The notes: generated from the sequence alone by a model not told the origin. A stretch of DNA of 64,000 bases from Rhodobiaceae bacterium (GCA_020637855.1 JACKJR010000002.1:496001-560000); one strand, 5' to 3'; counted from the first letter of the stretch, positions 49,283 through 60,396 are shown. Numbers and translations are program-made.

Positions 49283-49992
49283 CAGCCGAGAGTCCGTTCT
49301 TGATCGGTCAGGGTTTTGTGCGTCCGGTTGTAGAGATTGCGGATGATACCCGCCGTCGCCCCCCAGATATAATGCTCGCCGAAGGGCATGGCGTAGAAAT
49401 ATCGCTGCTTGCCCTGCCACTCGCGCGATCCGCGCTGATGATTGGCCGGGTTCATCAGGAAGGCCAGCGGCACCTCGAACACGTTTGCGACCTCGCCGGG
49501 TTCCGGCACGGGAATGAAATCCGGCGCAATGACCGCAACCGTGGGAACGATGCGAAAACCTGTCGAGGTCTCGTAGAGATCGAGATAGCCGGCAGGCTGC
49601 GCCATCACCGGGTCGAGCCCGATCTCCTCGTGCGCTTCCCTGAGCGCCGCCCCCAGAGGGCTGTCGTCGGCATCATCGATCTTACCGCCGGGAAAGCTGA
49701 TCTGCCCGGCATGGGTAGGCAAATGCTCGGTTCGCGTGGTCAGGATCACGTTGACCGCGCCGGCACGTTCGATCAGCGGCACGAGTACAGCGGCGCGGCG
49801 CTTGCTGTTTGCAAGAAACCCCGGCGACATGCCGGGATTGAGATCATGATCGCCGCAATCGGGATCAAGACCGTCGTCATGCACGCCGTCCGGCGCCTTC
49901 TGCCGCAAGCCGGAGCGCAAACGCGAGAAAACGCTCTCAAGCGAGAAATCCAGCTCCCCGGCTACCTGATCCTGCATTGGCCCATCCATCAA
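49282..49992 (-). CDS. nudL: Nudix hydrolase, CoA pyrophosphatase type (NudL)
   Basis: 236 residues. The NudL-type pattern is present: LVPLIERAGAVNVILTTRTEHLPTHAGQISFPGGKIDDADDSP and the Nudix box ending ALREAHEEIGL, with metal-binding Glu residues. The UPF0035/CoA motif lies in HAGQISFPGG. These enzymes hydrolyse CoA and related dinucleotides. Coupled by overlap to DUF1285 upstream and DUF6111 downstream. Downstream cca again handles nucleotides, but a joint role is not shown. Confidence 0.88.
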   Translation of the reverse strand: MMDGPMQDQVAGELDFSLESVFSRLRSGLRQKAPDGVHDDGLDPDCGDHDLNPGMSPGFLANSKRRAAVLVPLIERAGAVNVILTTRTEHLPTHAGQISFPGGKIDDADDSPLGAALREAHEEIGLDPVMAQPAGYLDLYETSTGFRIVPTVAVIAPDFIPVPEPGEVANVFEVPLAFLMNPANHQRGSREWQGKQRYFYAMPFGEHYIWGATAGIIRNLYNRTHKTLTDQERTLG

Positions 49993-50612
49993 CGGTACGC
50001 CGCAATCTCGTCGGCGGGGGCCATGGGAAAGAACGTCCCCTTGCTCCAGACACCGAAATAACGTTCCCCGTCACGCTCTTCTTCGACCCCCAATGCAACA
50101 AGATCGTAAAACACCGCGCGGTTGACCAGCGCTTCCAACCCTCCGCGCACCAGCACGTAAGGCTTCAGGCCGCCGGTACCTTCCTCGATCTCGAAGCGAA
50201 GCGGATGCTCGCCGTCGGCTTCAACAACATCATCGACATTGGTTCTGAATACGATCTTCTGGTCGCTTCCCTCGCCTTCGACCGCCATTTCAACGGCAAC
50301 GAAGGGGGCATCCTCGACTTCAATCCCGATTCGCTCCACCGGGGTCACCAGAACGAATCGCTCCGGATCGCGCCTCAAAACGGTCGAAAACAGCTTCACC
50401 AGAGGTTTCCGCCCAATCGGCGTGCCCATGTAGAACCAGGTCCCGTCGGCAGCAATCCGCATATCGATTTCGCCGCAATACTCGGGATTCCACAAATGAA
50501 CCGGTGCCGGACCGCGCCCTTTTGCGCTGCCCGCTTGCGCAATCAGCCGCTCCAGCGAGCTTTGCGGGCTATCTTGTCCGGATTGGGCGCGTTTCGTGCG
50601 CGTTTCAGCCAT
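49989..50612 (-). CDS. DUF1285-family protein
   Basis: 207 residues, soluble. DUF1285 pattern: PVHLWNPEYCGEIDMRIAADGTWFYMGTPIGRKPLVKLFSTVLRRD, then ERFVLVTPVERIGIEVEDAPFVAVEM and ALVNRAVFYDLVALG. Structural members show two small beta domains. Function unknown. First gene of the DUF1285-nudL-DUF6111-cca unit, divergent from moxR. Confidence 0.85.
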   Translation of the reverse strand: MAETRTKRAQSGQDSPQSSLERLIAQAGSAKGRGPAPVHLWNPEYCGEIDMRIAADGTWFYMGTPIGRKPLVKLFSTVLRRDPERFVLVTPVERIGIEVEDAPFVAVEMAVEGEGSDQKIVFRTNVDDVVEADGEHPLRFEIEEGTGGLKPYVLVRGGLEALVNRAVFYDLVALGVEEERDGERYFGVWSKGTFFPMAPADEIAAYR

Positions 50613-50735
50613 GACGCCCTTTGATCACTCCTTGAGCCATTGCCTGACATTCAATCACAGATTGGCCACCTTTTTCGCGCGAAAGTGAGTGGCGGCCACT
50701 TCCTGCGCCGGCTCCGCGAGGCATATAGTCAAGGT

Positions 50736-51739
<1,004 letters not shown>

Positions 51740-51743
<4 letters not shown>

Positions 51744-52678
51744 TCGGCGCAACCGCACGCGAAAGACACACCGCGCGGGCAACCGACCGTAGCCCGCTCG
51801 AGCGGCTATCCGAGGCAACCGGGCTTTCCGCCCGCATGCCGGACCTGCTGCTCGAAAGCCGCATCGTCGCCAATACCGTCGCCCATGGCTTGCACGGACG
51901 CCGCCGTGCAGGCACCGGCGAGACCTTCTGGCAGTTCCGCCATTTCCAACCCGGCGAACCGGCGAAACGGATCGACTGGCGCCGGTCTGCCCGCGACGAT
52001 CATCTCTATGTGCGCGAGCGCGAGTGGGAAGCCGCCCACACGCTATGGCTTGCCATAGACCAGTCGCCATCGATGTATTTTGCCTCCAACCTCGCCGAGC
52101 GCGCCAAGATCGACCGCGCCGTCGTGCTGGCGCTGGCGCTTTCCGATCTTGCCGTGCGCGGCGCAGAACGCGTTGGCTTCAGCGGCTTCTTCCCGCCCAG
52201 TGCACAGCGCCACGTCGCCGAACGCGCAGCCGAAGCACTGGCCCGCAACGGCGAGGCGCGTGAGATGCCATCGCTGCCGAAACCGGCGGGCATGGGCCGC
52301 TTTTCCGATCTGGTGGTCTTCTCCGACCTGCTCGACACGGTCGTCGATATCGAAGCTGCCGCGTCCAGGATTGCCGGCGCCGGCGTGCGCGGTCACGTGG
52401 TCATGATCGTCGATCCGGTCGAGGAAACCTTTCCTTTCGACGGACGCATCGAGTTCTCCGATCCCGAAACCGCGATGAAGATCATCCTCGGCAAGTCCGA
52501 AACGGTCCGCGACAGCTATATCGCCCGGATGACGCAACGGCGGGATCGGATCGCCAGGCTGTGCACGCGGCTCGACTGGAGCTTCACCGTCCACCACACC
52601 GACCGGCCCGCCGCGGAATGCCTGCTTGCCCTGCACGAGCGGCTGACCCATTTCGTTCCCATGGGAGCCGGCGCATGA
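51740..52678 (+). CDS. DUF58 protein with VWA-type domain
   Basis: 312 residues from a TTG at 51740 overlapping moxR. DUF58 core motif RRRAGTGETFWQFRHFQPGEPAKRIDWRRSARDDHLYVRERE, followed by a von Willebrand A-like part with a complete MIDAS start, DQSPSM (D-x-S-x-S). No membrane helix is present. It is a likely client or partner of MoxR. The stop overlaps the next start (ATGA). Confidence 0.9.
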
Positions 52679-55497
52679 ATTTCCTGCCTGCCATGGGTTT
52701 TGCCAATCCGTTTGTGCTTGCAGGGCTGCTGGCTTTGCCGGTGATCTGGTGGCTGTTGCGTTTCACGCCGCCACGCCCGCGCCGGCAGGCATTCCCGCCA
52801 ACACGCATTCTGGCCGAGTTGATGCGGCGCGACGAAACCCGCGCCCGCAGCCCGCTGTGGCTGACAATCCTGAGGATGGCAATCGCCGCGCTTGTGATCC
52901 TCGCCATGGCAGGCCCCGTTCTCAATCCCGCGACCGTCCAGGTCGCAACCGATGGTCCTCTCGTGATCGTCATAGACAGCGGCTGGTCATCAACACCACA
53001 TCGCGACGCCATGCGCGAAACCGCGAATAACGCGATAGAGGCAGCCGATGCGGCTGGCCAGCCGGTTATCTTCGCAGCGACCGCGCCCGCCGACCCCAAC
53101 ACGTCTGCCGGCCCGTTCGATCCCGCCGAGGCGCGCGACCGGCTTGCCGCCCTGACATCGCAACCCATCGCCGCTGGCCGTCTGGCGACACTGAACCGGC
53201 TTAACATCGCGCTTGGCGATCGCGCCCCGGGTTCAGTCCTGTGGCTCACGGATGGCGTGGACAACGGCGATGCCGAACCTTTCGCAAAGGCCCTCGTCGA
53301 ACTGGCCGGCGCCGCAGAAGTCAGTGTCGTCATTCCACCGGCATCCGAATTGCCTCTCGTGCTCGATCCGCCCCTCAACGCCGCGGCATCTCTCGACGTC
53401 AGCATCCGCGCGCCGCAGGCATCAGGCGGGCGCACCGGTACGATCCGCGCCCTTGATCTGAAGGGCGCGGCCATCGCCGAAACACCTTTTGCGTTTGCTC
53501 CGGGAACCGATGTTGCGGAGGCCCGCATCGAGTTGCCAGTCGAACTGCGCAACGATATTGCCCGTCTGGAAGTTGCCGAAAGCCGCACCGCTGCCTCCGT
53601 TCATATGCTCGACGACAGGTGGCGGCGCAGAACCGTCGGCATCATTTCCGGCACGGCGAGCGAGCGGGCCCAGCCGCTGCTGTCGCCGCTCTACTACATC
53701 ACCCGCGCCATCGGACCGTTCGCCGATTTACGCGAGCCGCGAGCCGAAACGCTGAGCGAAACCGTCGGTGAACTGATTGGCCAGCGCGTATCCATGATCG
53801 TAATGGCAGATATCGGGGCACTGACCGGCGTTGAGGAAGATCTGACCCGTTGGGTGGAAACCGGCGGGGTGCTGCTGCGCTTTGCCGGGCCACGACTTGC
53901 GGCATCCACTGACAGCCTTATCCCGGCAAAACTGCGCCGCGGCGAACGCAATCTCGGCGGGACGCTTTCCTGGACCGAACCGCAGCCTCTCGCCAACTTC
54001 CCCGCTTCAAGTCCGTTCGCTGATCTCACGCCTCCACCTGACGTGACCGTCCGCAGCCAGGTCCTTGCCGAACCGTCTGTCGATCTGCCCGAGAAGGTAT
54101 GGGCGCAGCTTGCCGATGGAACGCCACTGGTCACCGCCGCACCACGCGGGCGCGGCTGGGTCGTGCTCTTTCATGTGACGGCGGATACCGCCTGGTCGAA
54201 CCTCCCGCTGTCTGGAACATTCGTGGAGATGCTGCGCCGGATCACGGCACTTGGCGGCACTGCGGGCGCGGCAACGGCCGATACCGAAAACGCCGCCGGT
54301 CAGAGAGAAGGGCCGGTCCTGCGCCCGCACCGCCAGCTGGATGGTGAAGGCAACCTCGTTGCGCCCGGCATCTATGCCGAGCCGATCCTTGCCGCAGGCA
54401 TTGGCGAAACGGTCCCCTCGCTCATTCACCCGCCCGGTCTTTACGGATCGGATGACGGCTTCCGGGCGCTCAACCTGACGGTGGATAGCGACTACCAGCC
54501 TATAGGCTCGCTGCCCGATGGCATTACCCGCGCGGCCTATGTCACCGCCGAACCGTTCGAGCTGACGCCCTGGCTGATCATCGCGGCGCTGTTGCTTGCC
54601 ATCGCCGATACCATCGCGATGCTGGTACTGACCGGGCGCAGGCCGCAACTCATGCCGGCCCGTGGCGCGCTGATCCTCGCATTGGCCGTTCTGCCGGCTC
54701 TTGGCGCCTTTCCTGTCCATGCCCAGAACGCCGTCACCTCGATGGAAGACCGCTTTGCACTCGAGGCAAGCCTGATCACAAGGCTGGCATTCGTGCAGAC
54801 CGGCAACTCGGAAATCGATCGCACCACGCGCGCCGGCCTTGCCGGCCTGACGGAAATGCTGGCCCGAAGAACCGCCCTGGAGCCGGGCAGTCCGATGGCG
54901 GTCAATATCTCAACCGACGAACTGGCCTTCTTCCCCTTGATCTACTGGGCGATTGATCCCGACATGGCAGCGCCCGACGAGACGGTGATCAATCGCCTGA
55001 ACGCCTATCTGCAGAACGGCGGAACGATCCTGTTCGACACCCGTGATGCCTCTACCGGCGCAACGGAGATCGGCGGTGCTTCCGCCGGTCAGGCATGGAT
55101 GCGGCGCGTGCTTGGCGGACTGAACATTCCGGCGCTCGAACCGGTTCCCGGCGATCACGTGATCACCAAATCCTTCTATCTTCTGCAGGAGTTCCCCGGC
55201 CGTTTCGAAGGCGGGCCGCTATGGGTGGAACAAACCGAACGCGACCCCGAGGCCCCGCCCCGTCCCGCCAGCAATGCCGATGGTGTGTCCGCCGTCCTGA
55301 TCACCTCCAATGACCTTGCCGGCGCGTGGGCGGTCACGGAATCCGGCCAGCCCATGTATCCGATGTCGTCGGGAAGTGAATGGCAGCGTGAGCTGGCCTA
55401 TCGGGTCGGCATCAACATCGTCATGTACACGCTGACCGGGAACTACAAGGCCGACCAGGTCCATATTCCGGCGTTGCTGGAACGGTTGGGGCAATAG
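52675..55497 (+). CDS. BatA-like N-terminal/DUF4159 C-terminal membrane protein
   Basis: 940 residues. The first about 90 residues match the aerotolerance regulator (BatA) N-terminal domain with two helices (FANPFVLAGLLALPVIWWLLR and LTILRMAIAALVILAMAG). A VWA-like region follows, but its MIDAS reads DSGWSS, lacking the canonical third-position Ser. There is a helix near 625-645 and an in-chain second signal-like segment ending PVHAQ. The C-terminal DUF4159 domain (about 695-935) is like a glutamine-amidotransferase fold. Part of the coupled moxR operon; envelope maintenance is the usual inference. Confidence 0.85.
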   Translation: MNFLPAMGFANPFVLAGLLALPVIWWLLRFTPPRPRRQAFPPTRILAELMRRDETRARSPLWLTILRMAIAALVILAMAGPVLNPATVQVATDGPLVIVIDSGWSSTPHRDAMRETANNAIEAADAAGQPVIFAATAPADPNTSAGPFDPAEARDRLAALTSQPIAAGRLATLNRLNIALGDRAPGSVLWLTDGVDNGDAEPFAKALVELAGAAEVSVVIPPASELPLVLDPPLNAAASLDVSIRAPQASGGRTGTIRALDLKGAAIAETPFAFAPGTDVAEARIELPVELRNDIARLEVAESRTAASVHMLDDRWRRRTVGIISGTASERAQPLLSPLYYITRAIGPFADLREPRAETLSETVGELIGQRVSMIVMADIGALTGVEEDLTRWVETGGVLLRFAGPRLAASTDSLIPAKLRRGERNLGGTLSWTEPQPLANFPASSPFADLTPPPDVTVRSQVLAEPSVDLPEKVWAQLADGTPLVTAAPRGRGWVVLFHVTADTAWSNLPLSGTFVEMLRRITALGGTAGAATADTENAAGQREGPVLRPHRQLDGEGNLVAPGIYAEPILAAGIGETVPSLIHPPGLYGSDDGFRALNLTVDSDYQPIGSLPDGITRAAYVTAEPFELTPWLIIAALLLAIADTIAMLVLTGRRPQLMPARGALILALAVLPALGAFPVHAQNAVTSMEDRFALEASLITRLAFVQTGNSEIDRTTRAGLAGLTEMLARRTALEPGSPMAVNISTDELAFFPLIYWAIDPDMAAPDETVINRLNAYLQNGGTILFDTRDASTGATEIGGASAGQAWMRRVLGGLNIPALEPVPGDHVITKSFYLLQEFPGRFEGGPLWVEQTERDPEAPPRPASNADGVSAVLITSNDLAGAWAVTESGQPMYPMSSGSEWQRELAYRVGINIVMYTLTGNYKADQVHIPALLERLGQ

Positions 55498-55513
55498 CCG
55501 GGTAGCCAGTCAC

Positions 55514-57598
55514 ATGATGAACCTGTCCATTGCCTTCTCGCCCTATATCGACACCCTGTGGATTGCGATCCTTGGCGCCATTGCGGCCATCGCGGCGATT
55601 GCCGCCCTGCTGTCGCGCGGCAAGGGATCCGTATTGCGCGCGGGCCTGTTGTCCTTGCTGGTTCTTGCGCTGCTGAATCCCAGCATCCGGAGGGAGGAAC
55701 GCGAGCCGCTCCCCGGCGTGGTCGCCGTTGTCCTCGACCGCAGCCAGAGCCAGACGCTGGACGAGCGCAGAGCCCAGACCGAAGCCGCACGCAACGCGCT
55801 TGCAGAGCGTTTCACGCGCATGCCGGGCCTTGAGGTACGCTGGATCGAGGCAGCGGACTCCAGCAATGGTGACGGCACCCAGCTTTTCGAAGCCCTGTCG
55901 CGCGGTCTTGCCGACGTCCCGTCCGACCGAATCAGCGGCGTCATCATGGTCACCGACGGGCGCGTCCACGACATCCCCGGAAATGCGGCGGCACTTGGTT
56001 TCGATGCACCGGTCCACGTCCTTCTGACCGGGCGCGAGAATGAGCGTGACCGCCGTGTCGTGCTTCACAACCCGCCGCGCTTTGGCATCGTCGGCGAGGA
56101 AAAGACCGTCAATTTCCGCGTCATCGACACTATCGCCGGAAATGACACTGCGACCCCGGCCAGCCGTGTCCGCGTCGTCATCCGCCGCGATGGCCATGAT
56201 CTTGCGACACGGATGGTATCCCCGGGCGAAACGTTTTCGGAAAACGTCGAGATCGCCCATGGCGGCCAGAACATCTTTGAGGTCGAAGCCGAGGAAATCG
56301 CCGGTGAGATCACCGGCGCCAACAACCGTGCCGTTTTCACCGTCGAGGGCATCCGCCAGAACCTGCGTGTGCTGCTTGTCTCGGGCGAACCGCATGCGGG
56401 CGAACGCGCATGGCGCAACATCCTGAAATCGGATGCCGCCGTCGATCTGGTTCATTTCACGATCCTGAGGCCACCGGAAAAGCAGGACGGCACGCCGATC
56501 TCGCAACTCTCGCTGATCGCTTTCCCGACACGCGAGCTGTTTCAGGAAAAGATCGACGAATTCGATCTGATCATTTTCGATCGTTACCAACGCCGTGGCG
56601 TCCTGCCGGTCATCTATTTCGACAACATCGCCCGCTATGTCCGGGATGGCGGCGCGCTGCTGGTTGCCGCGGGTCCTGACTATGCCGGCTCGGGCAGCCT
56701 GTACCGCACCCCCCTGTCACAGGTCCTGCCGGCCGCGCCAACCGGTGATGTTACCGAAATGCCGTTCCGGCCCCATCTGTCGGAATCCGGCAACCGCCAC
56801 CCGATTACCGCCGAACTCGAAGGCGCCCATCAGGATCCGCCGGCCTGGAGCCAGTGGTTCCGTCAGATCGAGGCCAAGGTCGAAGAAGGCAGCGTTCTCA
56901 TGAACGGGCCGGATGAATCTCCGCTTCTGGTTGTATCCCGCGAAGACGAAGGGCGCGTGGCATTGTTCCTGTCCGACCACACCTGGCTTTGGGCACGCGG
57001 GTTCGAAGGCGGCGGGCCCTATGTCGGCCTGTTGCGGCGGCTTGCCCACTGGCTGATGAAGGAACCCGCGCTTGAGGAAGAAGCGCTGACGGCAAAGACG
57101 CGCGGAAGCGCGATCACGATCACCCGCCGCACCATGGGTGACAATCCGGGTCCCGTACGCGTAACCGCACCCGATGACAGTTCGACCGAAGTGCCCTTGG
57201 CCGAGAAACAGCCCGGCCTCTACGAAGGCAGCCTGCAAACCAGCCTGCTCGGCCTGTATCGGATCACGCAGGGCGAAATGTCGGCGCTTGCCAGCGTCGG
57301 CCCTCTCGACCCGCGCGAGCTGACCGAAGTCACCCGTTCATCCCTGCCGTTGTCGCCCATCGTTGAAGCCACGGGCGGAGCGATCTTCGAAACCGGCGAT
57401 GCCGGTGACATCAGCGTTCCTCGTATCCTGCCGGTTCGTTCGGGCGGAACTTATGCCGGCAACGGATGGATCGGCATCAAACCGAGCACGGCATCCGTCC
57501 TGCACGGCATCGATGCCATGGCGCTTCTGGGCGGACTGCTCGGGCTCCTCGCCCTCACGATCGCACTCGTCGGCACCTGGTACCGCGAAGGGCGCTGA
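55514..57598 (+). CDS. Large membrane protein with VWA and GATase1-like regions
   Basis: 694 residues. Two N-terminal helices (about 15-34 and 40-57) and one C-terminal helix (about 665-688) bracket a periplasmic region. A VWA-like part starts with VVLDRSQSQTLD (D-x-S-x-S intact). An IgG-like segment comes next, then a glutamine-amidotransferase-like part (IIFDRYQRRGVLPVIYFDNIARYVRDGGALLVAAGPDY), without a clear catalytic Cys. Last gene of the moxR operon, 16 bp after its neighbour. Probably forms a complex with the two VWA partners. Confidence 0.82.
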   Translation: MMNLSIAFSPYIDTLWIAILGAIAAIAAIAALLSRGKGSVLRAGLLSLLVLALLNPSIRREEREPLPGVVAVVLDRSQSQTLDERRAQTEAARNALAERFTRMPGLEVRWIEAADSSNGDGTQLFEALSRGLADVPSDRISGVIMVTDGRVHDIPGNAAALGFDAPVHVLLTGRENERDRRVVLHNPPRFGIVGEEKTVNFRVIDTIAGNDTATPASRVRVVIRRDGHDLATRMVSPGETFSENVEIAHGGQNIFEVEAEEIAGEITGANNRAVFTVEGIRQNLRVLLVSGEPHAGERAWRNILKSDAAVDLVHFTILRPPEKQDGTPISQLSLIAFPTRELFQEKIDEFDLIIFDRYQRRGVLPVIYFDNIARYVRDGGALLVAAGPDYAGSGSLYRTPLSQVLPAAPTGDVTEMPFRPHLSESGNRHPITAELEGAHQDPPAWSQWFRQIEAKVEEGSVLMNGPDESPLLVVSREDEGRVALFLSDHTWLWARGFEGGGPYVGLLRRLAHWLMKEPALEEEALTAKTRGSAITITRRTMGDNPGPVRVTAPDDSSTEVPLAEKQPGLYEGSLQTSLLGLYRITQGEMSALASVGPLDPRELTEVTRSSLPLSPIVEATGGAIFETGDAGDISVPRILPVRSGGTYAGNGWIGIKPSTASVLHGIDAMALLGGLLGLLALTIALVGTWYREGR

Positions 57599-57606
57599 TC
57601 CCGACG

Positions 57607-57675
57607 CGCATCGGACCTGAAGGTGAGTGCCGGTTTTCGCTTTCGCTGACCTTCGGTTCGGATAATTCCGATGCG
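57607..57675. repeat. Stem-loop between convergent genes
   Basis: CGCATCGGA (57607-57615) pairs with TCCGATGCG (57667-57675), and inside it GAAGGT (57619-57624) pairs with ACCTTC (57649-57654). It fills most of the gap between the moxR operon end and the GNAT gene end. Confidence 0.55.
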
Positions 57676-57685
57676 GTCATAAACA

Positions 57686-58234
57686 TCATGAGTCGCGTGG
57701 ATCGGGCCGCATCGGCCCGTGCGCCTGCTCCAGACTTCCGGCCACAAATTCGCATGCCAGAAGCCGGCCATAATCGACCGGCCCCGGCATGACCATCTGA
57801 CCGCGCGGCACGGGAAGGAAACCGGCGCGTGCGTAATAGGGTGCATCGCCAACCAGCACGACGAGCGTCTCGCCAGCAGCTTTGGCCGCAGCCATCCCGT
57901 CGCGCATCAGTGCAAGCCCGATACCCTTGTTCTTGAAATCGGGATGTACCGCCAGCGGTCCCAGCAGCAACGCCGGGGCCGGACCAATGCGGATACGAGA
58001 AAAGCAAACGGCGCCGATCAGCCGCCCATTCAGCATGCAGACCCGGTTGTAGGCCAGCACGGGCGGGTTGTTGCGGCGCAGTTTGTAGGCGCTCTTGGCA
58101 AAACGCCCGGGGCCGAAACTGAACGCGTTCAACGCCTCGATGACTTCGGCATGAGAAGCTGTTTCTGGGAGGATTTGCACGCCTTCCGGAAGCGGTTGCG
58201 CAGGCGGCAATGTAACGTATTGATGGTTGGTCAT
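57686..58234 (-). CDS. GNAT-family N-acetyltransferase
   Basis: 182 residues from ATG 58234. GNAT motif A is clear: LLGPLAVHPDFKNKGIGLALMRDGMAAAKAAG binds acetyl-CoA, followed by VVLVGDAPYYARAGF, the motif B pattern of YhbS-type acetyltransferases. The N-terminal part (ALNAFSFGPGRFAKSAYKLR) would shape the acceptor site. Substrate unknown. Confidence 0.9.
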   Translation of the reverse strand: MTNHQYVTLPPAQPLPEGVQILPETASHAEVIEALNAFSFGPGRFAKSAYKLRRNNPPVLAYNRVCMLNGRLIGAVCFSRIRIGPAPALLLGPLAVHPDFKNKGIGLALMRDGMAAAKAAGETLVVLVGDAPYYARAGFLPVPRGQMVMPGPVDYGRLLACEFVAGSLEQAHGPMRPDPRDS

Positions 58235-58488
58235 GGCGGACCCGTCTCTTTGCATTTGGAGCGTGCAGTGGGAGATGTCCGCCGGCGGTGGTCACGCCGG
58301 CCCGCCATGAATGGCAATCAGACCTGCCGCGGACCAGCGCCGCAATGGCGGACGCAAGCGTATGGCTGCGCATTTCGCGCATACCCGCTTCGTCGTCGCT
58401 GTCCGCCGGACCTGTTGATGCCAGTTGTCATGAGCTGCTCGTTAGCAAAGCGCCGCGGAAGTGTCGAATCGAATTTTCCGCCGACCGG

Positions 58489-59424
58489 TCATTTTGCCGT
58501 CTTCAACGCGGCGTCGAGACAGTGGTCCCAGTAAGGCTGTTCGCCGAAACGCCCGACAAGAAAGTCGATGAAGGCGCGTACCTTTGTCGACAGGTTGCGC
58601 CCCGGCGGATAGATCGCATATGCCGTGACCGCATCGAAACCATAATCGGGCAGCAGAATCTCAAGCTTGCCGGCATCGACCGCATCGGCGGAGATGAACG
58701 TCGGATTGATCAGGAAGCCAAGGCCTGCCTCCGCCATCTTGCGCAACATCTCGCCATTGTTGGCACGCATGCGAATGTCGGGACGAACCGCGACACTGTC
58801 CCCCTGCGGCGTGCGGACCTGGAATACATTGCGTTCCGCAATGCCGGTATAATGCAACGCGGGCAGGCCATTGAGGTCTCCCGCCTGTTGCGGGCGCCCG
58901 TACTTGGCAATGAACCCGGGGCTTGCCATCAATGCGTTGCGCACCGGCGCAAGCTTGCGCGCCATCAGGCTGGAATCCGATAGCGCGCCGATCCGCACGG
59001 CCACGTCGAACCCCTCCTCGACGAGATCGACGAAGCGGTCGTTGAGTTCAAGATCGATCCTGAGATGTTCGTGCTGGCTCAGGAAATCCGCGATCGCCGG
59101 AGCAAGGTGCATGACACCGAAAGTCATTGGCGCCGCAACGCGCATGGTTCCGGTCAGTGTGCTGGAATCGCTCAAGGCGGCCTGGTCGGCCTCTTCCAGA
59201 TCCTCGAGAACCTTGGATACGCGCTCGTAATAGACGCGGCCTGTTTCGGTCAGGGAAAACTGCCGCGTCGTGCGGTTGATGAGCCTGCCGCCGACCCGGT
59301 CCTCCAGATCACGCAGGCGCCGGCTGACCACCGACTTGGCAACATCCATGCGCCGAGCCGCAGCACCGATCCCGCCGGTCTCCACGATCCGCACGAACAC
59401 TTCGACTTCGGCAAAACGGTCCAT
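58489..59424 (-). CDS. LysR-family transcriptional regulator
   Basis: 311 residues from ATG 59424. N-terminal winged HTH (FVRIVETGGIGAAARRMDVAKSVVSRRLRDLEDRVGGRLINRTTR, about 8-52) and a LysR substrate-binding domain (about 90-300: GTMRVAAPMTFGVMHLAPAIADFL, LPDYGFDAVTAYAIYPP). It belongs to the large AaeR/DsdC-like group. No divergent target gene is evident: the Nudix gene upstream is on the same strand, 81 bp away. Confidence 0.93.
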   Translation of the reverse strand: MDRFAEVEVFVRIVETGGIGAAARRMDVAKSVVSRRLRDLEDRVGGRLINRTTRQFSLTETGRVYYERVSKVLEDLEEADQAALSDSSTLTGTMRVAAPMTFGVMHLAPAIADFLSQHEHLRIDLELNDRFVDLVEEGFDVAVRIGALSDSSLMARKLAPVRNALMASPGFIAKYGRPQQAGDLNGLPALHYTGIAERNVFQVRTPQGDSVAVRPDIRMRANNGEMLRKMAEAGLGFLINPTFISADAVDAGKLEILLPDYGFDAVTAYAIYPPGRNLSTKVRAFIDFLVGRFGEQPYWDHCLDAALKTAK

Positions 59425-59505
59425 CACAACTGTTCCCGTTGAAGCAACAAAACAGCCGCAGTTTGCCTGCATCATTGCGCAAATGGAACTGTCTTGAACC
59501 GGGGC

Positions 59506-59970
59506 TCACACAGATTCGCTCCAGTATTCCGAAACGGGGACGCCGGAGAAAACCTCAGCCAGCCTAAGTTTCGTTCCTTCGGTGACGTCATCGGGCAGTG
59601 CATCGAGAGGGAAAAAACCGCAATCGGTGATCTCGCGCCCATGGCTGTGCGCCACTCCACGCCACTCGGAAACGACGAACACCGCAACATGATCGCCGGA
59701 AAAGTTGCGGTTGGCGAAAATCCCGTGCAGGCGCGGCTCGCCAAGAGGTTCGACACCGCCCTCCTCCTGCAGCTCGCGATGAAGCGCGTATTTCATCGTC
59801 TCGCCCCGCTCCACGCCACCACCCGGCAGATGCCAGCCCGGCGTATAGCTATGGCGCACAAGCAGGATGCCGCCATCCCCGTCTCGCACGATACCGCGCA
59901 CGCCGAGCGTCATGGCGCGCGTCAGCCGCCAGTAGGGACGGAGTATGAATCGGCTGATCAGCTCACTCAT
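59506..59970 (-). CDS. Nudix hydrolase
   Basis: 154 residues. A complete Nudix box G-x5-E-x7-REUxEExGU at residues 51-73 (GGVERGETMKYALHRELQEE in part). Preceding strands TLGVRGIVRDGDGGILLVRHSYTPGWHLPG are typical of small MutT/ADP-ribose-type hydrolases. The N-terminal basic segment (RFILRPYWRLTRAM) is common in rhizobial members. Substrate unknown. Confidence 0.9.
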   Translation of the reverse strand: MSELISRFILRPYWRLTRAMTLGVRGIVRDGDGGILLVRHSYTPGWHLPGGGVERGETMKYALHRELQEEGGVEPLGEPRLHGIFANRNFSGDHVAVFVVSEWRGVAHSHGREITDCGFFPLDALPDDVTEGTKLRLAEVFSGVPVSEYWSESV

Positions 59971-60180
59971 GCGATCACATGCGACAGGCAGATTTCCATG
60001 ACATCCACATTAAGACATCAGTAACCCGCCATGCGAGCCAAGCAGAGCAGAATTGCTTTTTCGTGTCTGGAAATTGCCCAAATCATAAGCATATTGCGCT
60101 CAATAATGATCCATACCGGATGAAAGAGGATGCAACCTCCCGGCAGATCATGAACTCCAGATGCTCAAGGCAGGTTTGAA

Positions 60181-60357
60181 ATGTTTAGCGCTCTTCAGGA
60201 TTCGTTCCGTTGGACCAACGACGTGGTCTCGGAAGTCGTCACCGGTGTCGGCAACTCCTCGCATGCAGCGCGCCGCGCCAAGGCTTATGTCTGGCGCCCG
60301 GCCGTTGACATTCGCGATGGCAGCACCGTCTGCACGCTGACGACCTTCGCCTACTAA
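60181..60357 (+). CDS. Small ORF of 58 residues
   Basis: ATG 60181 with AAGGCAGG 7-8 nt upstream and TAA at 60355-60357. The sequence (MFSALQDSFRWTNDVVSEVV at the start, DIRDGSTVCTLTTFAY at the end) is not hydrophobic. The high GC at third positions and good ribosome binding site argue for a real gene. It is followed by the perfect hairpin at 60397-60429. No family is recognised. Confidence 0.5.
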   Translation: MFSALQDSFRWTNDVVSEVVTGVGNSSHAARRAKAYVWRPAVDIRDGSTVCTLTTFAY

Positions 60358-60396
60358 GTTCTGATTGCCCGCACCAGGGCAAATCATATCGACAAG

